Shown: positions 7,314-17,201, counted from the first letter of the stretch. The stretch is 32,596 nt of DNA from Prosthecobacter debontii (GCA_945869695.1 CAMBPV010000029.1:1-32596); one strand, 5' to 3'. The notes: a model not told the origin generated them from the letters alone. Numbers and translations: made by a program.

Positions 7314-8675
7314 ATGAACCGCCGAACCTTCCTTCAAACCACCGCCGGAGTCGCTGCCAGCACTGTCCCTCATTTTGCCATTGGCAAGCCGGGAAAATCG
7401 GCAAATGGGAAACTCAACATTGCTTTCATCGGCTCGGGTGGATGGATCGCGCAGCAGCCCTACAATCAAGGATGCTCGGAGGAAAACCTCGTCGCTTTTT
7501 GCGATGTGGATCGTGATCAATGCGCGGAGAACATGAAGGCCTGGCGCACGGGCCAGCCGTTCTTCGAGGACTTCCGGGTGATGCTCGACAAGATGCACAA
7601 GGAGATCGACGCAGTGGTGATTTCGACGCCGGATCACACGCACTTTGCCGCCACGCAGATGGCCATGGAGCGCGGCATTCATGTTTACACCCAGAAACCG
7701 CTCGCCCATAACATCTGGCAGTGCCGCACGCTGGCCGCATCGCGGGAACGCTACAAGGTGATCACGCAGATGGGCAATCAGGGCCATGCCGATGAGGGCA
7801 TCAGAAACTCCGTCGAAGCAGTGCGGGCTGGAGTCATCGGCGATGTTTCGCAGGTTTTTTGCCGCAACAGCGGGCCGGAGATGGGCGGAAAACACTTCGG
7901 CAATCCTGCCACCATGCCAACTCCTGCGACAGCGGTGCCGGAGGGTTTATCCTGGGACCTGTGGCTCGGACCGACGGCAAAACGGGAGTTCTACCGCGAT
8001 TATCTGCCGCAGAAGTGGCGTGCGTTTTATGACTTCGGTTCCGGTATGCTCGGCGACTGGGGTTGCCACACGCTCGACACGCCAGTTTGGGCCCTTGATC
8101 TCGATCCGCCCACCGTCGTCGAGTGCCTGCATCGAGAAAAATCGCTCGAGGGTGTCATTCCCAGCGCTAGCCACCTTCGCTTCCATTTTCCTGCCAAGGG
8201 TGCGCGCGGTCCGGTCAAACTCGACTGGTTCGATGGGGCGCAGGATTGGACCAAAGTCGGGCGCATTGATGCCTTCGGCGCGGAGCATGCTGCGCATCTC
8301 GGGCGCGCGTGCTGGATGGTCGGGACAAAGGGTTTGCTCGGATGCGGCACGCACGCCGGACCGCCTGCCATCCTACCTGAAGACGTGCGCAAGGCTTGGG
8401 GCGCCAGTCCCCCACCGAAAACGATTCCACGGGTGCAAGGCGGCCCCTTCCGTGAATGGATTCGTGCGATCAAAGGCGACGGACCGGAGCCGGGTTCCAA
8501 CTTCAGTGTCTCGGCGAAACTCACCGAAATCATCCTGCTAGGCGTGCTGGCCCAGCGTTTCCATACGCGCATCGAATGGGATGCCAAGGCCGGACAGAGC
8601 ACCAATCACCCAGAACTAAATGCCTTCATCAAAGAACCCGCCCGTGAAGGTTGGCGCTTCGGAGAGACTCTTTAA
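7314..8675 (+). CDS. Tat-exported Gfo/Idh/MocA family oxidoreductase
   Basis: A 453-residue NAD(P)-dependent sugar dehydrogenase-like protein. The N-terminus MNRRTFLQTTAG is a twin-arginine signal. The Rossmann fold begins at LNIAFIGSGG (34-43), followed by STPDHTH (104-110) and YTQKPLAH, where QKP (127-129) stands in for the usual EKP catalytic/nicotinamide loop. The C-terminal part has the beta-sheet substrate domain (DFGSGMLGDWGCHTLD). The family oxidises sugar hydroxyls, and in this phylum group exported members are thought to make 3-keto sugars. The next gene, 19 bp downstream, encodes a 3-keto-disaccharide hydrolase, which supports that role. It is first in a four-gene operon and has no Shine-Dalgarno sequence. 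Confidence 0.93.
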   Translation: MNRRTFLQTTAGVAASTVPHFAIGKPGKSANGKLNIAFIGSGGWIAQQPYNQGCSEENLVAFCDVDRDQCAENMKAWRTGQPFFEDFRVMLDKMHKEIDAVVISTPDHTHFAATQMAMERGIHVYTQKPLAHNIWQCRTLAASRERYKVITQMGNQGHADEGIRNSVEAVRAGVIGDVSQVFCRNSGPEMGGKHFGNPATMPTPATAVPEGLSWDLWLGPTAKREFYRDYLPQKWRAFYDFGSGMLGDWGCHTLDTPVWALDLDPPTVVECLHREKSLEGVIPSASHLRFHFPAKGARGPVKLDWFDGAQDWTKVGRIDAFGAEHAAHLGRACWMVGTKGLLGCGTHAGPPAILPEDVRKAWGASPPPKTIPRVQGGPFREWIRAIKGDGPEPGSNFSVSAKLTEIILLGVLAQRFHTRIEWDAKAGQSTNHPELNAFIKEPAREGWRFGETL

Positions 8676-8694
8676 TCGTAACACACCCACTCGA

Positions 8695-9675
8695 ATGAAA
8701 TCATCCTTCCTCTTTTGCTTTTCCGTCATCAGCTTGCTCACGTTCACACCCGCACACGCCCAGCCGAAGGTAACACACCAAGCTTGGACCGACCCCGAAA
8801 TCGCGAGGCGTGAAAATCCTGATTTCGCGATTCAAGGCGAGTATACAGGCGAAGGCATCGGCTTGCAGATCATCGCACTCGGTGAGGGTAAGTTTGATGG
8901 CTGGCTGCTCGAAGGCGGACTTCCCGGTGCAGGATGGGAGCCTGGAAAACCACGGCAGCAACTCAAAGGCGATGCCATCACACTGAAAGATGGAACCGGA
9001 AAAATCACCGCCGTCATCAAAAATGGCGAAGCCGTCATCACCCATTCGGAAGGCTCCAAAAAGGAACTCAAACGCATCGAACGCAGCAGCCCGACTCTGA
9101 GTGCGCGACCACCCGAAGGAGCTGCGGTGCTCTTTGACGGGTCAACGGCTGATGCATGGGAGAACGGCAAAGTGGAGAACGCCCACCTGCTTGCCACTAG
9201 TTGCACCAGCAAGCAGCGCTTCAGCAGCTACAGGCTGCATCTTGAGTTCCGCACGCCCTACATGCCCACGGCTCGGGGTCAGGGTCGCGGCAATAGCGGC
9301 GTCTATCACAGCGGCCGCTGGGAAACGCAGATCCTGGACTCCTTTGGCCTTGAGGGCCGCGACAACGAATGCGGTGGCATTTACTCCATCTCCAAACCCC
9401 GGCTCAACATGTGCCTGCCGCCGCTCACGTGGCAGACCTACGATGTCGATTTCACCGCCGCGAAGTTTGATGAAACCGGCGAGCGCACCGCCTGGCCACG
9501 CATCACTGTGAAGCTCAATGGAGTGATCGTGCATGAGAACCTTGAGTTGGCAAAAGAGTTCACCACCTCCGCTCCGATGAGCACCCCACTGACAGCGCCT
9601 GACGGCCCCGTGCACCTTCAAAACCACAACAACCCCGTGGTCTTCCGCAACATCTGGATCATGCCGATGAAGTGA
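8695..9675 (+). CDS. Secreted 3-keto-disaccharide hydrolase (DUF1080)
   Basis: A 326-residue exported protein. The signal peptide ends near AHA-Q (residues 20-23). A beta-rich region (about 40-130, PDFAIQGEYTGEG...LLEGGLPGAGW) precedes the DUF1080 concanavalin-like domain (about 145-324), marked by AAVLFDGS, RGNSGVYHSGRWETQILDSFG and VHLQNHNNPVVFRNIWI. DUF1080 proteins hydrolyse 3-keto glycosides made by Gfo/Idh/MocA enzymes, such as the preceding gene. I chose ATG 8695 because it gives a clean signal peptide; upstream codons overlap the previous gene. Its stop is followed directly by the ATG of the serine dehydratase gene (TGAATG). Confidence 0.9.
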   Translation: MKSSFLFCFSVISLLTFTPAHAQPKVTHQAWTDPEIARRENPDFAIQGEYTGEGIGLQIIALGEGKFDGWLLEGGLPGAGWEPGKPRQQLKGDAITLKDGTGKITAVIKNGEAVITHSEGSKKELKRIERSSPTLSARPPEGAAVLFDGSTADAWENGKVENAHLLATSCTSKQRFSSYRLHLEFRTPYMPTARGQGRGNSGVYHSGRWETQILDSFGLEGRDNECGGIYSISKPRLNMCLPPLTWQTYDVDFTAAKFDETGERTAWPRITVKLNGVIVHENLELAKEFTTSAPMSTPLTAPDGPVHLQNHNNPVVFRNIWIMPMK

Positions 9676-11241
9676 ATGCCGACGCACTCCAAGCCCATGA
9701 ACATCGTCTCCATCTTCAACGACGTGATCGGCCCCGTGATGCGCGGGCCATCCAGCTCGCACTGTGCGGCTGCGCTGCGCATTGGGCGGCTGGCGCGTGA
9801 TTTGATGGATGGCGAGATCACAGAGGTACTTGTCGAGTTTGATCGTACGGGATCACTGCCGACAACCCATGAGAGCCAGGGCAGCGACATGGGCCTCTTC
9901 GGTGGCCTTCTCGGCTGGGAGGCCGATGATGAGCGACTGCCGGAGTCGGCGAAGGCACTGGAGGAGGCCGGAATCAAGCTACGGATTGAAACCGTCGATA
10001 TCGGTGATCCGCATCCGAATACGTATCGGCTCACGCTGCAAAACAAGCGCGAGAAAAACTACCTTACTGCCATCTCCACTGGCGGCGGCATGATGGAGGT
10101 CACTTCCCTCGCAGGCATTCCACTCAAGATGGACGGTGGGTATCACGAGACCCTGATTTGGACTCCGAAAGGCGAGAAAACTGAGGTTGAGGCGGATGAA
10201 GTCATTTATCATCCCTACGGCGATGTGCAGCTCATCCAAATCAAAGGGCCTCACTTTGCATCAGCGGATGATTTTAATCACTACTCGATCAAACGGCTCT
10301 CGCCCGTGCTTCCCGTGCCATCGCGCAAAGACATCCAGGTTCCCTTCACGAACTGCGTTGAGATGCTCCAGCGCGATGGAAACAAAAACACGCCACTCTG
10401 GCAACTCGCCGTCGAATACGAGCGTGCTCGCGGCGACTTCACGGAGCGTGAAGTCATCGACAAGATGATCGCCATTGTGCGCATTTTACGGAAGTCCATC
10501 GCCAGCGGCATCGCGGGCACGAGTTACGAGGATCGCGTGCTGCATCATCAAAGCGGACGTTTTGCCGAGATGATGAAAGCAGGCCGTTTGCTCGATGGTG
10601 GTGCGCTGAATCGCATCATCCTCTACGTCACCGCTTTAATGGAAGTGAAGAGCAGCATGGGCGTCATCGTCGCCGCGCCGACCGCAGGAGCCTGCGCGGC
10701 GCTGCCCGGCGCTGTTATCGCCATGGCCGAGACGATGGATTTAGACGAAGAGCAAATGGCGAAGGCCATGCTCGCTGCCGGATTGATCGGCGTCTTCATC
10801 GCCACACGTTGGACCTTCGCGGCAGAAGTGGGCGGTTGCCAGGCAGAAGGAGGCTCCGCGGCGAGTATGGCCGCAGCGGCACTCATCACGCTCACAGGCG
10901 GGACACGCGATCAAGCCATCGCCGCAGCATCCATGGCATTTCAGAGCATGCTCGGCCTCATTTGTGATCCCATCGCGAATCGTGTCGAAGCACCTTGTCT
11001 GGGTAAAAATGTCATGGCGGCCAGCAATGCCCTTTCGTGTGCAAACATGGCCCTCGCTGGCTTTGATCCGCTCATCCCGCTGGATGAAGTCATCGACGCT
11101 GCAAAAAATGTTTCCACCATGATGCCACGCGAGCACCGCTGCACCTCCCTCGGCGGATTGGCGATCACGCCGACATCCTTAGAGATCGAGAGAAAGCTAG
11201 CCTCCCTTAAAAGCAAAAGCTGCGGAAGTTGCCATTGCTAA
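9676..11241 (+). CDS. sdaA: L-serine ammonia-lyase, iron-sulfur dependent, fused beta-alpha form
   Basis: A 521-residue single-chain L-serine dehydratase converting L-serine to pyruvate and ammonia with a [4Fe-4S] cluster. The beta-domain motif IFNDVIGPVMRGPSSSH is at residues 13-29. The alpha domain carries the cluster ligands Cys388 (VGGCQAEGG), Cys430 and Cys441 (CDPIANRVEAPC), with the expected spacing of 42 and 11. The C-terminus is CGSCHC; its last Cys matches the tail-in-mouth cysteine known from Legionella serine dehydratase. Two starts are possible, ATG 9676 (abutting the previous stop) or ATG 9697 (MNIVSIFNDVIGP), the latter giving the usual family N-terminus. The enzyme is cytoplasmic, in an operon otherwise made of exported proteins. 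Confidence 0.95.
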   Translation: MPTHSKPMNIVSIFNDVIGPVMRGPSSSHCAAALRIGRLARDLMDGEITEVLVEFDRTGSLPTTHESQGSDMGLFGGLLGWEADDERLPESAKALEEAGIKLRIETVDIGDPHPNTYRLTLQNKREKNYLTAISTGGGMMEVTSLAGIPLKMDGGYHETLIWTPKGEKTEVEADEVIYHPYGDVQLIQIKGPHFASADDFNHYSIKRLSPVLPVPSRKDIQVPFTNCVEMLQRDGNKNTPLWQLAVEYERARGDFTEREVIDKMIAIVRILRKSIASGIAGTSYEDRVLHHQSGRFAEMMKAGRLLDGGALNRIILYVTALMEVKSSMGVIVAAPTAGACAALPGAVIAMAETMDLDEEQMAKAMLAAGLIGVFIATRWTFAAEVGGCQAEGGSAASMAAAALITLTGGTRDQAIAAASMAFQSMLGLICDPIANRVEAPCLGKNVMAASNALSCANMALAGFDPLIPLDEVIDAAKNVSTMMPREHRCTSLGGLAITPTSLEIERKLASLKSKSCGSCHC

Positions 11242-11261
11242 ATCCAAAAAAATACGCCCAA

Positions 11262-12011
11262 ATGCCCTTGAAACCGTTCCTCACCCTTTTTGCCTTCGCT
11301 CACTCACTCGTTCTTGCTTCGGCCGCCGAAAAACCTGCCCTACCCACCGCTCACACCACACGAAACATTGAAGGCTGGAATGTGCGGGTGGATGATCGCT
11401 TACTCGAAGGCGACGCAGCAGAGCGGGGAGAACGCGCGCTCAAGTTGCTCACGGCAAGACTCGTTGCCATTACGATCGTGGTGCCAGAACCGGCATTGGC
11501 CAAGTTACGAGCCGTGACCATTGAGTTGGATCGTGATTATGGCTCCCTCGCCGCCATGCAGTATCACCCCGGAGTTGAATGGCTCAAAAACAACGGCTAC
11601 AGCCCGGATCTCGTGAAGTGTGTTCACATCCCCGAGGTTGGGAGTTTCCTCTCGCCGTTTGAGAATCACCGCATGCCTTGGGTCGTTCTTCATGAACTCG
11701 CACATGCTTATCACGATCAAGTGCTTGGGTTCGATGAGCCCCGCGTCACCCAGGCGTGGAAGAAGTTCTGTGACAGCGGCAAATACAAATCCGTTCTGAC
11801 CAGCCCCGGCCACCTCCGCGAACACTACGGTCTAAACAATCCCAAAGAGTTCTTTGCCGAGATGACCGAAAGCTATTTTGGCTCGAATGACTTCTATCCA
11901 TTTGTCGCGGGTGACCTTAAACAAGCGGAGCCTGAGATTTTCGCCCTCATGGCAGAGATCTGGGGACCGCTACCAGGCAGCGCCAAGAAGAGGATCTCTG
12001 CGAAGCCCTAA
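11262..12011 (+). CDS. Secreted zinc metalloprotease-like protein (HExxH)
   Basis: A 249-residue exported protein with a signal peptide (1-22, ending SAA-EK). The zinc motif HELAH is at 144-148 in PWVVLHELAHAYHDQVLG. A second acidic helix, NPKEFFAEMTESYFG, begins at 193 and probably gives the third zinc ligand (Glu200 or Glu203), as in gluzincins and anthrax lethal-factor-like (ATLF) domains. The target is unknown; peptides or surface proteins are plausible. I chose ATG 11262, 20 bp after the dehydratase stop; an earlier in-frame start at 11229 would overlap that gene. It is last in the operon and converges on the DUF1592 gene at 12050. Confidence 0.8.
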   Translation: MPLKPFLTLFAFAHSLVLASAAEKPALPTAHTTRNIEGWNVRVDDRLLEGDAAERGERALKLLTARLVAITIVVPEPALAKLRAVTIELDRDYGSLAAMQYHPGVEWLKNNGYSPDLVKCVHIPEVGSFLSPFENHRMPWVVLHELAHAYHDQVLGFDEPRVTQAWKKFCDSGKYKSVLTSPGHLREHYGLNNPKEFFAEMTESYFGSNDFYPFVAGDLKQAEPEIFALMAEIWGPLPGSAKKRISAKP

Positions 12012-12027
12012 AGATCACCGCGGTTCA

Positions 12028-12046
12028 CTGGGAACTCATTTCCCAG
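12028..12046. terminator. Hairpin between convergent operons
   Basis: CTGGGAA (12028-12034) and TTCCCAG (12040-12046) form a perfect 7-bp stem with a 5-nt loop. It occupies the 38-bp gap between two converging stop codons (12011 and 12050). There is no long T-run, but the position suits a bidirectional terminator. Confidence 0.45.
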
Positions 12047-12049
12047 ATC

Positions 12050-14716
12050 TCACGGTTCGCTTCCCTGCGTCCGAAACGCCTCACTGAGAACAATGGACTC
12101 CAGGAGCGAGTCAGCCCGATCTTTGGCCGCTTTCAAATCGGTGGTCAATTTCCGGATCAAACCTTCATCCTGCGGTTTGAGGGCGCGACCAAGCGCGAAG
12201 GCAGTGAGGCGGCGGGTGAAATGGCTCAGGAACTCGTCTCGATGCCGTGAGGCGATCAGGGCGCGAAGCTCAGCGGGACCATTGAAGCTTTGCCCACCGG
12301 GCAGGGTTCCACTCGCATCGACGGTGCGGCCTGCCTCTTCATCACGAAAGCGGCCAATGGCGTCGAAATTTTCCAGGCCGAAGCCGATGGGATCGATCTT
12401 GTCATGACAACTGGCGCAGCTTTCGTTCCGACGGTGCGAGGCAAGCTCTTCGCGAAGGGTCTTGCCTCGTTCGCCGGCCTTGTCATCGAGTTGTCCAGCA
12501 TCCGCAGGGGGTTCGGCAAGCTTGCGGCCCAATAGGTTTTCCAGCACCCACTTGCCGCGGATGACGGGACTTGTGCGATTGGGAGTGGCTGAGGCTGTCA
12601 GAATGGCGGCCATACCGAGCAGGCCCGCCCGTTTGTCATCGGTGAATCTGACGGGCCGCATGTCGGGGTGCGTAACGTTTTCGAGGCCGTAGAGCCTAGC
12701 GAGATCCACATTGGCAAAGGTCTCCTTGCCATCCAGAAGCTGCGTGAGACTGCCGCCAGTGCGCAGAATTTTTTCAAAGACGAGCACCGGCTCCAACTTC
12801 ATGGCTTCAGCAAGCGCCGGCGTGAAGTCGCGAAACTTTTTCGCGTCTGGAATATGCTCAGTGCCCAGACCGGCGAAGCCGAGCCATTGGCCGAGGAAGG
12901 TGCCGGTGAAGGCGCGCGACTTCGGATCTGCGATCAGGCGCCTCACCTGCGCGCGCAGGATGCTGTCCTCACTGAGTCGGCCGGAATCAGCGAGGGCACG
13001 GAGTTCATCGTCCGGCATGGTCATCCAGAGAAAATAGCTGAGGCGGTTGGCGAGTTGGTGGCCGTCGAGTTTGCCCGGTTTGAACTCATCGCGAAAAAGG
13101 AAGCTGGGCGAGGTCAGGGCGGCAGTGAAGGCGAGCTTGAGTGCTTGCTCATGAGACTCGCCTTGGGCTTTGGCCTGCGCGTAAAGCTTCGTGTGCTTTT
13201 CGATCTCACCTTCCCGAAGCGGACGTCTAAAGGCGCGTGGCAAGAAGGCGGAGAGGGCTTCGCTCCCGCTGCCTTGGAAGATTGCCCGCGGCTGGGAGCC
13301 TGTGGGTGAAAGGGGGCCCTCAACCTTGATCCAATCGACACCCGGGGCACCGACGCTTTCCGGTTTCACGACCGCTTGCGCCTCCGCGCTGCCAATGAGC
13401 GAGGCAGGGTCAAAAGGCAACCCGAGCACGGCGAGCGAGTCGCCCACGACCTTGCGATTGCTGGCGAGTCTTGCCACATTGGCGGTCTCAAGCTGGTGGT
13501 CGATTTCGGCGATTGAAAACTTCGCGGCCTTGGCGAGCTTATGTTTGATTGCGACCATGCTCTCAGTGCGCTCCGGCAACAGACCGTAAAAGCTGCGGAG
13601 ATCGGCGGGATGACCTTCGGGTGTGACCGCGCGGAGGTACTCAATCCGCATCTGCATGTTCTGAAAGTTACGATTGAGCAGGTTTGTCAGTTCTTTGACC
13701 TCTGCGGTTGCATTCGTAGGCACGGCCAGTTGTGGAGCATTCATCTGAGCCCGCTCCTTCACCAGTGGTGCTGCTTTTTTCTGATCAAAAGTAGGATAGT
13801 CTCGCTTCGGAGCCCTTCGATTGACGGGCAACGGCGCAACCGTTCTGAGGCTGGCATTGTCAATGTTCCACGTCATCTGATGTGAACCAGCGCGCAGGAG
13901 CAGTTCGACGTTCTGCTGCTGTGGTTTGTCGTTCACGCAGAGGAAGTAGGCACGGGGTTCATTGTCGATGCGCAATCTCAGCCCACTGTCGCCCCCGCGG
14001 CCGACCTGTTTCACGGTGAGTCGATACCAACCGTCAGCGGGAACAATGATTTCATCATAGAGAGTGCGCTGACCGGCACCCGCCAAAGAGTAGCCAAATC
14101 CGCCGCCGAGAAGATCTTCCGGTTTCGAGCCACGCTCGGTCATGAGCATGTTCTCCGCTTCAAAGTGCTTTTGCAGCGGCTTTTGATTGAGTGCGAGGGC
14201 GGCTCCCAGCGCGTAGTCAGCAGCATCAAAGAGTTGCTCAGCGAGAGCAGGCGAGATGAAAAGCGCCTCGCGATCATTGGTAAAACCGGAGAGGCCGGGG
14301 CCATCATCAAGCAACAACTTGCCCGGCTCAAAGTCGATGCCGAGAAGATCACGCAGCGTGTTGTTGTATTCGCTTTTTGTGAGGCGTGGCAGTGTGACAC
14401 GGCCAATTCCCTTTTGCTGGCTCCAATCGACCGAGTCCATGCCATGACGCAGGAAGGTCACGATTTGCGCGCGTTCGGCCTCGGCGGGAAGGGGCTTCTT
14501 GGGTGGCATTTCCTCCTCCTCGACCTGCTGAAGCATCGTCTGCCAGAGTTTGAAATTCTCTAGAACACTCGTTGATGAGCCAAAGTGAGAGAGGTCCACA
14601 TCACCCTTCTTTTTGTCGGCGTTGTGACACTCCAGGCAATAGGTTTTGAGCAAGGGCTGGATGTCACTGCCCGAAACGGATGCACCCAAGAGCGCAATGA
14701 ATGTGGCCAGGCGCAT
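12050..14716 (-). CDS. Secreted DUF1592-family cytochrome-like protein (second copy)
   Basis: An 888-residue protein of the same PSCyt1/DUF1587/DUF1595/DUF1592/DUF1588/DUF1585 family as 810-3329, but clearly diverged from it. A short signal peptide (about 1-17) is followed by the haem motif CLECH at 27-31, PRLTKSEYNNTLRDLLGID (DUF1587), ANRLSYFLW (DUF1592), and CASCH at 767-771 with DPIGFGLENFDAIG (DUF1588); the rest is DUF1585. A predicted carbohydrate-binding-like insertion (about 190-290) contains GWYRLTVKQVG. It starts 4 bp after the PhoD-like gene stops, so the two are almost certainly cotranscribed. The common DUF1552 partner is absent; the PhoD-like phosphatase takes its place. It is the last gene of the long minus-strand directon. 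Confidence 0.88.
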   Translation of the reverse strand: MRLATFIALLGASVSGSDIQPLLKTYCLECHNADKKKGDVDLSHFGSSTSVLENFKLWQTMLQQVEEEEMPPKKPLPAEAERAQIVTFLRHGMDSVDWSQQKGIGRVTLPRLTKSEYNNTLRDLLGIDFEPGKLLLDDGPGLSGFTNDREALFISPALAEQLFDAADYALGAALALNQKPLQKHFEAENMLMTERGSKPEDLLGGGFGYSLAGAGQRTLYDEIIVPADGWYRLTVKQVGRGGDSGLRLRIDNEPRAYFLCVNDKPQQQNVELLLRAGSHQMTWNIDNASLRTVAPLPVNRRAPKRDYPTFDQKKAAPLVKERAQMNAPQLAVPTNATAEVKELTNLLNRNFQNMQMRIEYLRAVTPEGHPADLRSFYGLLPERTESMVAIKHKLAKAAKFSIAEIDHQLETANVARLASNRKVVGDSLAVLGLPFDPASLIGSAEAQAVVKPESVGAPGVDWIKVEGPLSPTGSQPRAIFQGSGSEALSAFLPRAFRRPLREGEIEKHTKLYAQAKAQGESHEQALKLAFTAALTSPSFLFRDEFKPGKLDGHQLANRLSYFLWMTMPDDELRALADSGRLSEDSILRAQVRRLIADPKSRAFTGTFLGQWLGFAGLGTEHIPDAKKFRDFTPALAEAMKLEPVLVFEKILRTGGSLTQLLDGKETFANVDLARLYGLENVTHPDMRPVRFTDDKRAGLLGMAAILTASATPNRTSPVIRGKWVLENLLGRKLAEPPADAGQLDDKAGERGKTLREELASHRRNESCASCHDKIDPIGFGLENFDAIGRFRDEEAGRTVDASGTLPGGQSFNGPAELRALIASRHRDEFLSHFTRRLTAFALGRALKPQDEGLIRKLTTDLKAAKDRADSLLESIVLSEAFRTQGSEP

Positions 14717-14720
14717 ACGT

Positions 14721-17078
14721 TTAACCGAGCAGGTTCTCGCCTCGGTTCTCTGACTGATGGATGGTCACCGGCCAGCCGGGGAATTGATTGGTCGGTTTTT
14801 CATCGGTGGCGTCGATGAGGAAACGGAAGGACTCGATGAAATAGGTTTTCTTTTTGGTGTCAAAAGTGATGAAACCGAAGCCACTGGCTTTTTCGTGGGC
14901 TTTGTCATAGCGATTCGGGGCTTTGCCGACCTCAGGATTTCCGACGGCGTAGATGTAGGCTTTGTTGCCGAGGCCATCAAGATACTCGCCTGTGTTAGGT
15001 TGACCGTGTTTGGGCCGATGGGTGTGCGGCATCTGCATTTCATCCGGCCGCCACCAGCGTGGATAACCAGCGGCGATGGCGGGTGTGCAGAATGACCAGT
15101 TGCTGTCGCGCTGCTTATCGACGCCGTATTGAGCGAGGGTGGTCAAATGCTGGTCGCCATTGATGTGCAGGGCCATGGAAGGACGTAGAATGTCAATGGC
15201 ACGATTGCGCGGGGTTTGCGGCCAGCCTCCGGAGTCGAGATCCGCTTTGAGGTAGCCATCCACGCTACCGTGATGGGTGGCGGCATTGATGAAGACGGTT
15301 TGGCTGAGCAAGGCCTTAAGCGTATGGCCGCGCCAGTCCTGCGCCCATTGTTTGAGAAAGGCTTCCTGGCGATCGCCAAGCAACACGAGCCCAGGCTTAT
15401 CGAGAGCTGCGGTGTCGAAGTTGGCATCAGGCACATGATCAGCGCGGCCACTGCCTGTTTCGACATGCTCGGGTCCGCTTTTCCACTGGCGATCCGCGAT
15501 GATGGCAAAGCTCACGCCGCCATAGACCATGTCCCCAAAGTAGACACTGATGTCCTGCAAGACGGGTTTGGGATCGAAGGCGTCGGGGTGATGCGCCAGG
15601 TTGGTTTTGTGCACGGCATTGACCATGCGCGCAGGCTCGATGTAGCCGCCTTTCGATGAAGCACCGCTATCCCCTGTGTCCATTTTCTTGCCGCCCTCGC
15701 CCCAGATGTTTCCCTGGAAGACGTCGTGATCGTCGGGCAGGCAGAGGGTCGGGGCGTTGCGCATGACTTCGCGAAAAGCCCAGCCGTGTTGGTAGAATTT
15801 GCGCAGGTAATTGAGGATCGCTGGCCCGGCCGGCTCGCGAATGAGTCCGAAGCCGCCGTGGTTTTCATAGATCTGGTCGCCGGAGAAGAAGACGAGGTCG
15901 GGGTCGAGTTTGAGAAGGTTTTCAGCGATGGGCGCGTAAGGGAAACCATAGTCGTTCTGGCAGGTGAGAGCGGCCATGCGTAGAGGACGACCCTCTGGAT
16001 TGGCTTTGATGGCACCGGTCCACTCGTTCGGTGTTTCAGTGCCGTCTTTGTGTTTCTCGCGATAGACCAGCTTGTAGGGGGTGGCGGTCTTGGCGTCCCA
16101 GTTGGGGATGCGGAAAGTGGCGACCCAAGCGTCGGGATCAAGCTTGGCGCTGCCGAGAGCTTTCCAGGCACCCTTCTGCTGCACGTGCAGTTCAACGTTT
16201 TGACTGTCTTGAGGGCCCATGGGTCCGGTGAGGGCACTGATTTTCATCACAAAGCCTTCGGCAGAACGCGAGTCGCTGAGGGAATACATGGACCACAAGA
16301 TGGGGCCAAAACGGTTTGCCGGGGTCACGGAGAAAGCATCCCCCTGCATGGTCCAATCTTGGAAACGATAGCGCCCCCCTCCAACTGCGGCGGCAGGTGA
16401 TTTGGCCTTGCCTTTTTTCTTGGCTGCGGCTGCGGCTCCGGCGTGGAAGTTGTTGGCGAGGCAGACGTTGCCGAGGAGCATCTCAGCGGGAACGGATTGG
16501 GTGAGGGTGGCCAGTTCGGTTCCGTCGTCTACTTTTGTTGCTACGAGAGTCAGAGAAGATTTGTCACCTTCCGGGGTGCCTTCGAGAGTCAGTCGAAGTT
16601 TGGCTAGGTTCTCGCCGTCAGGGAGCGCCGCTTTTTGATTGCCTAAGATGAGTTGGGCGCCTTGCCAGCCAGCATCAAGGCCTTTGAGCACGAAACAGTT
16701 GCTGCGGTGCTCATTGATTTCGCTCCGGATGCCGATGCGGAAGCCTCCGCCGCCATCTGCGCTCATGGCTTCCAAGCGAGCCAGGATCACGGACATGGTG
16801 AAACTGCCATTTTGGGTGAGCTGATGCGTGAGCGAGTGGACACTGCGACCAGCACCAGGGTTCAGGCATTCCGCTCCCCCCTCGCTGACGCGCCAGTCTT
16901 CCATCGGGTTCGCCCAGAAGTCGCCACCGAGGAAAACGCGGTCGTTGGTGTTGGACCAATCGGTTTTGATGGGTTCTGCGGCCGTCACCGGGCTTTGACG
17001 TCCCGCTATACTTGCGAGAGTCCCTGCCGTGATAAGCTTAAAACTGGTGCGACGAGAAATTCGGGATGACATGTCCAT
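14721..17078 (-). CDS. Tat-exported PhoD-like phosphatase/phosphodiesterase
   Basis: A 785-residue protein from ATG 17078 (another ATG at 17072). The N-terminus [15 protein letters not shown] is a twin-arginine signal. Residues about 45-260 look like a jelly-roll (LamG-like) domain, interrupted by an Ala/Lys-rich run [17 protein letters not shown] (DNA about 16383-16439). The catalytic PhoD-like metallophosphatase domain follows, with [15 protein letters not shown] (about 391-405) and [13 protein letters not shown] (about 446-458), then [15 protein letters not shown] and [10 protein letters not shown] for later metal ligands. PhoD enzymes cleave phosphomono- or diesters outside the cytoplasm. 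The upstream frame stays open to 17171, but the Tat motif fixes the later start. The next gene follows after 4 bp. Confidence 0.88.
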   Translation of the reverse strand: MDMSSRISRRTSFKLITAGTLASIAGRQSPVTAAEPIKTDWSNTNDRVFLGGDFWANPMEDWRVSEGGAECLNPGAGRSVHSLTHQLTQNGSFTMSVILARLEAMSADGGGGFRIGIRSEINEHRSNCFVLKGLDAGWQGAQLILGNQKAALPDGENLAKLRLTLEGTPEGDKSSLTLVATKVDDGTELATLTQSVPAEMLLGNVCLANNFHAGAAAAAKKKGKAKSPAAAVGGGRYRFQDWTMQGDAFSVTPANRFGPILWSMYSLSDSRSAEGFVMKISALTGPMGPQDSQNVELHVQQKGAWKALGSAKLDPDAWVATFRIPNWDAKTATPYKLVYREKHKDGTETPNEWTGAIKANPEGRPLRMAALTCQNDYGFPYAPIAENLLKLDPDLVFFSGDQIYENHGGFGLIREPAGPAILNYLRKFYQHGWAFREVMRNAPTLCLPDDHDVFQGNIWGEGGKKMDTGDSGASSKGGYIEPARMVNAVHKTNLAHHPDAFDPKPVLQDISVYFGDMVYGGVSFAIIADRQWKSGPEHVETGSGRADHVPDANFDTAALDKPGLVLLGDRQEAFLKQWAQDWRGHTLKALLSQTVFINAATHHGSVDGYLKADLDSGGWPQTPRNRAIDILRPSMALHINGDQHLTTLAQYGVDKQRDSNWSFCTPAIAAGYPRWWRPDEMQMPHTHRPKHGQPNTGEYLDGLGNKAYIYAVGNPEVGKAPNRYDKAHEKASGFGFITFDTKKKTYFIESFRFLIDATDEKPTNQFPGWPVTIHQSENRGENLLG

Positions 17079-17201
17079 TGGGAACGCCCGGAATCCCCTG
17101 CTTTTTCGATAAATTGAATTCGCTTTCGGCGTGACTGCGACTTGCACGTTCCCCGCCGTGCGTTTTCGCAAGAAGCAAACCTGTTTCCACTGAAACCGGT
17201 C

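Noticed and set aside
11226..11238. CGSCH in the serine dehydratase tail as a c-type haem site
   Set aside because: The protein is cytoplasmic with no export signal, and Cys residues in this tail are better explained as cluster-related.
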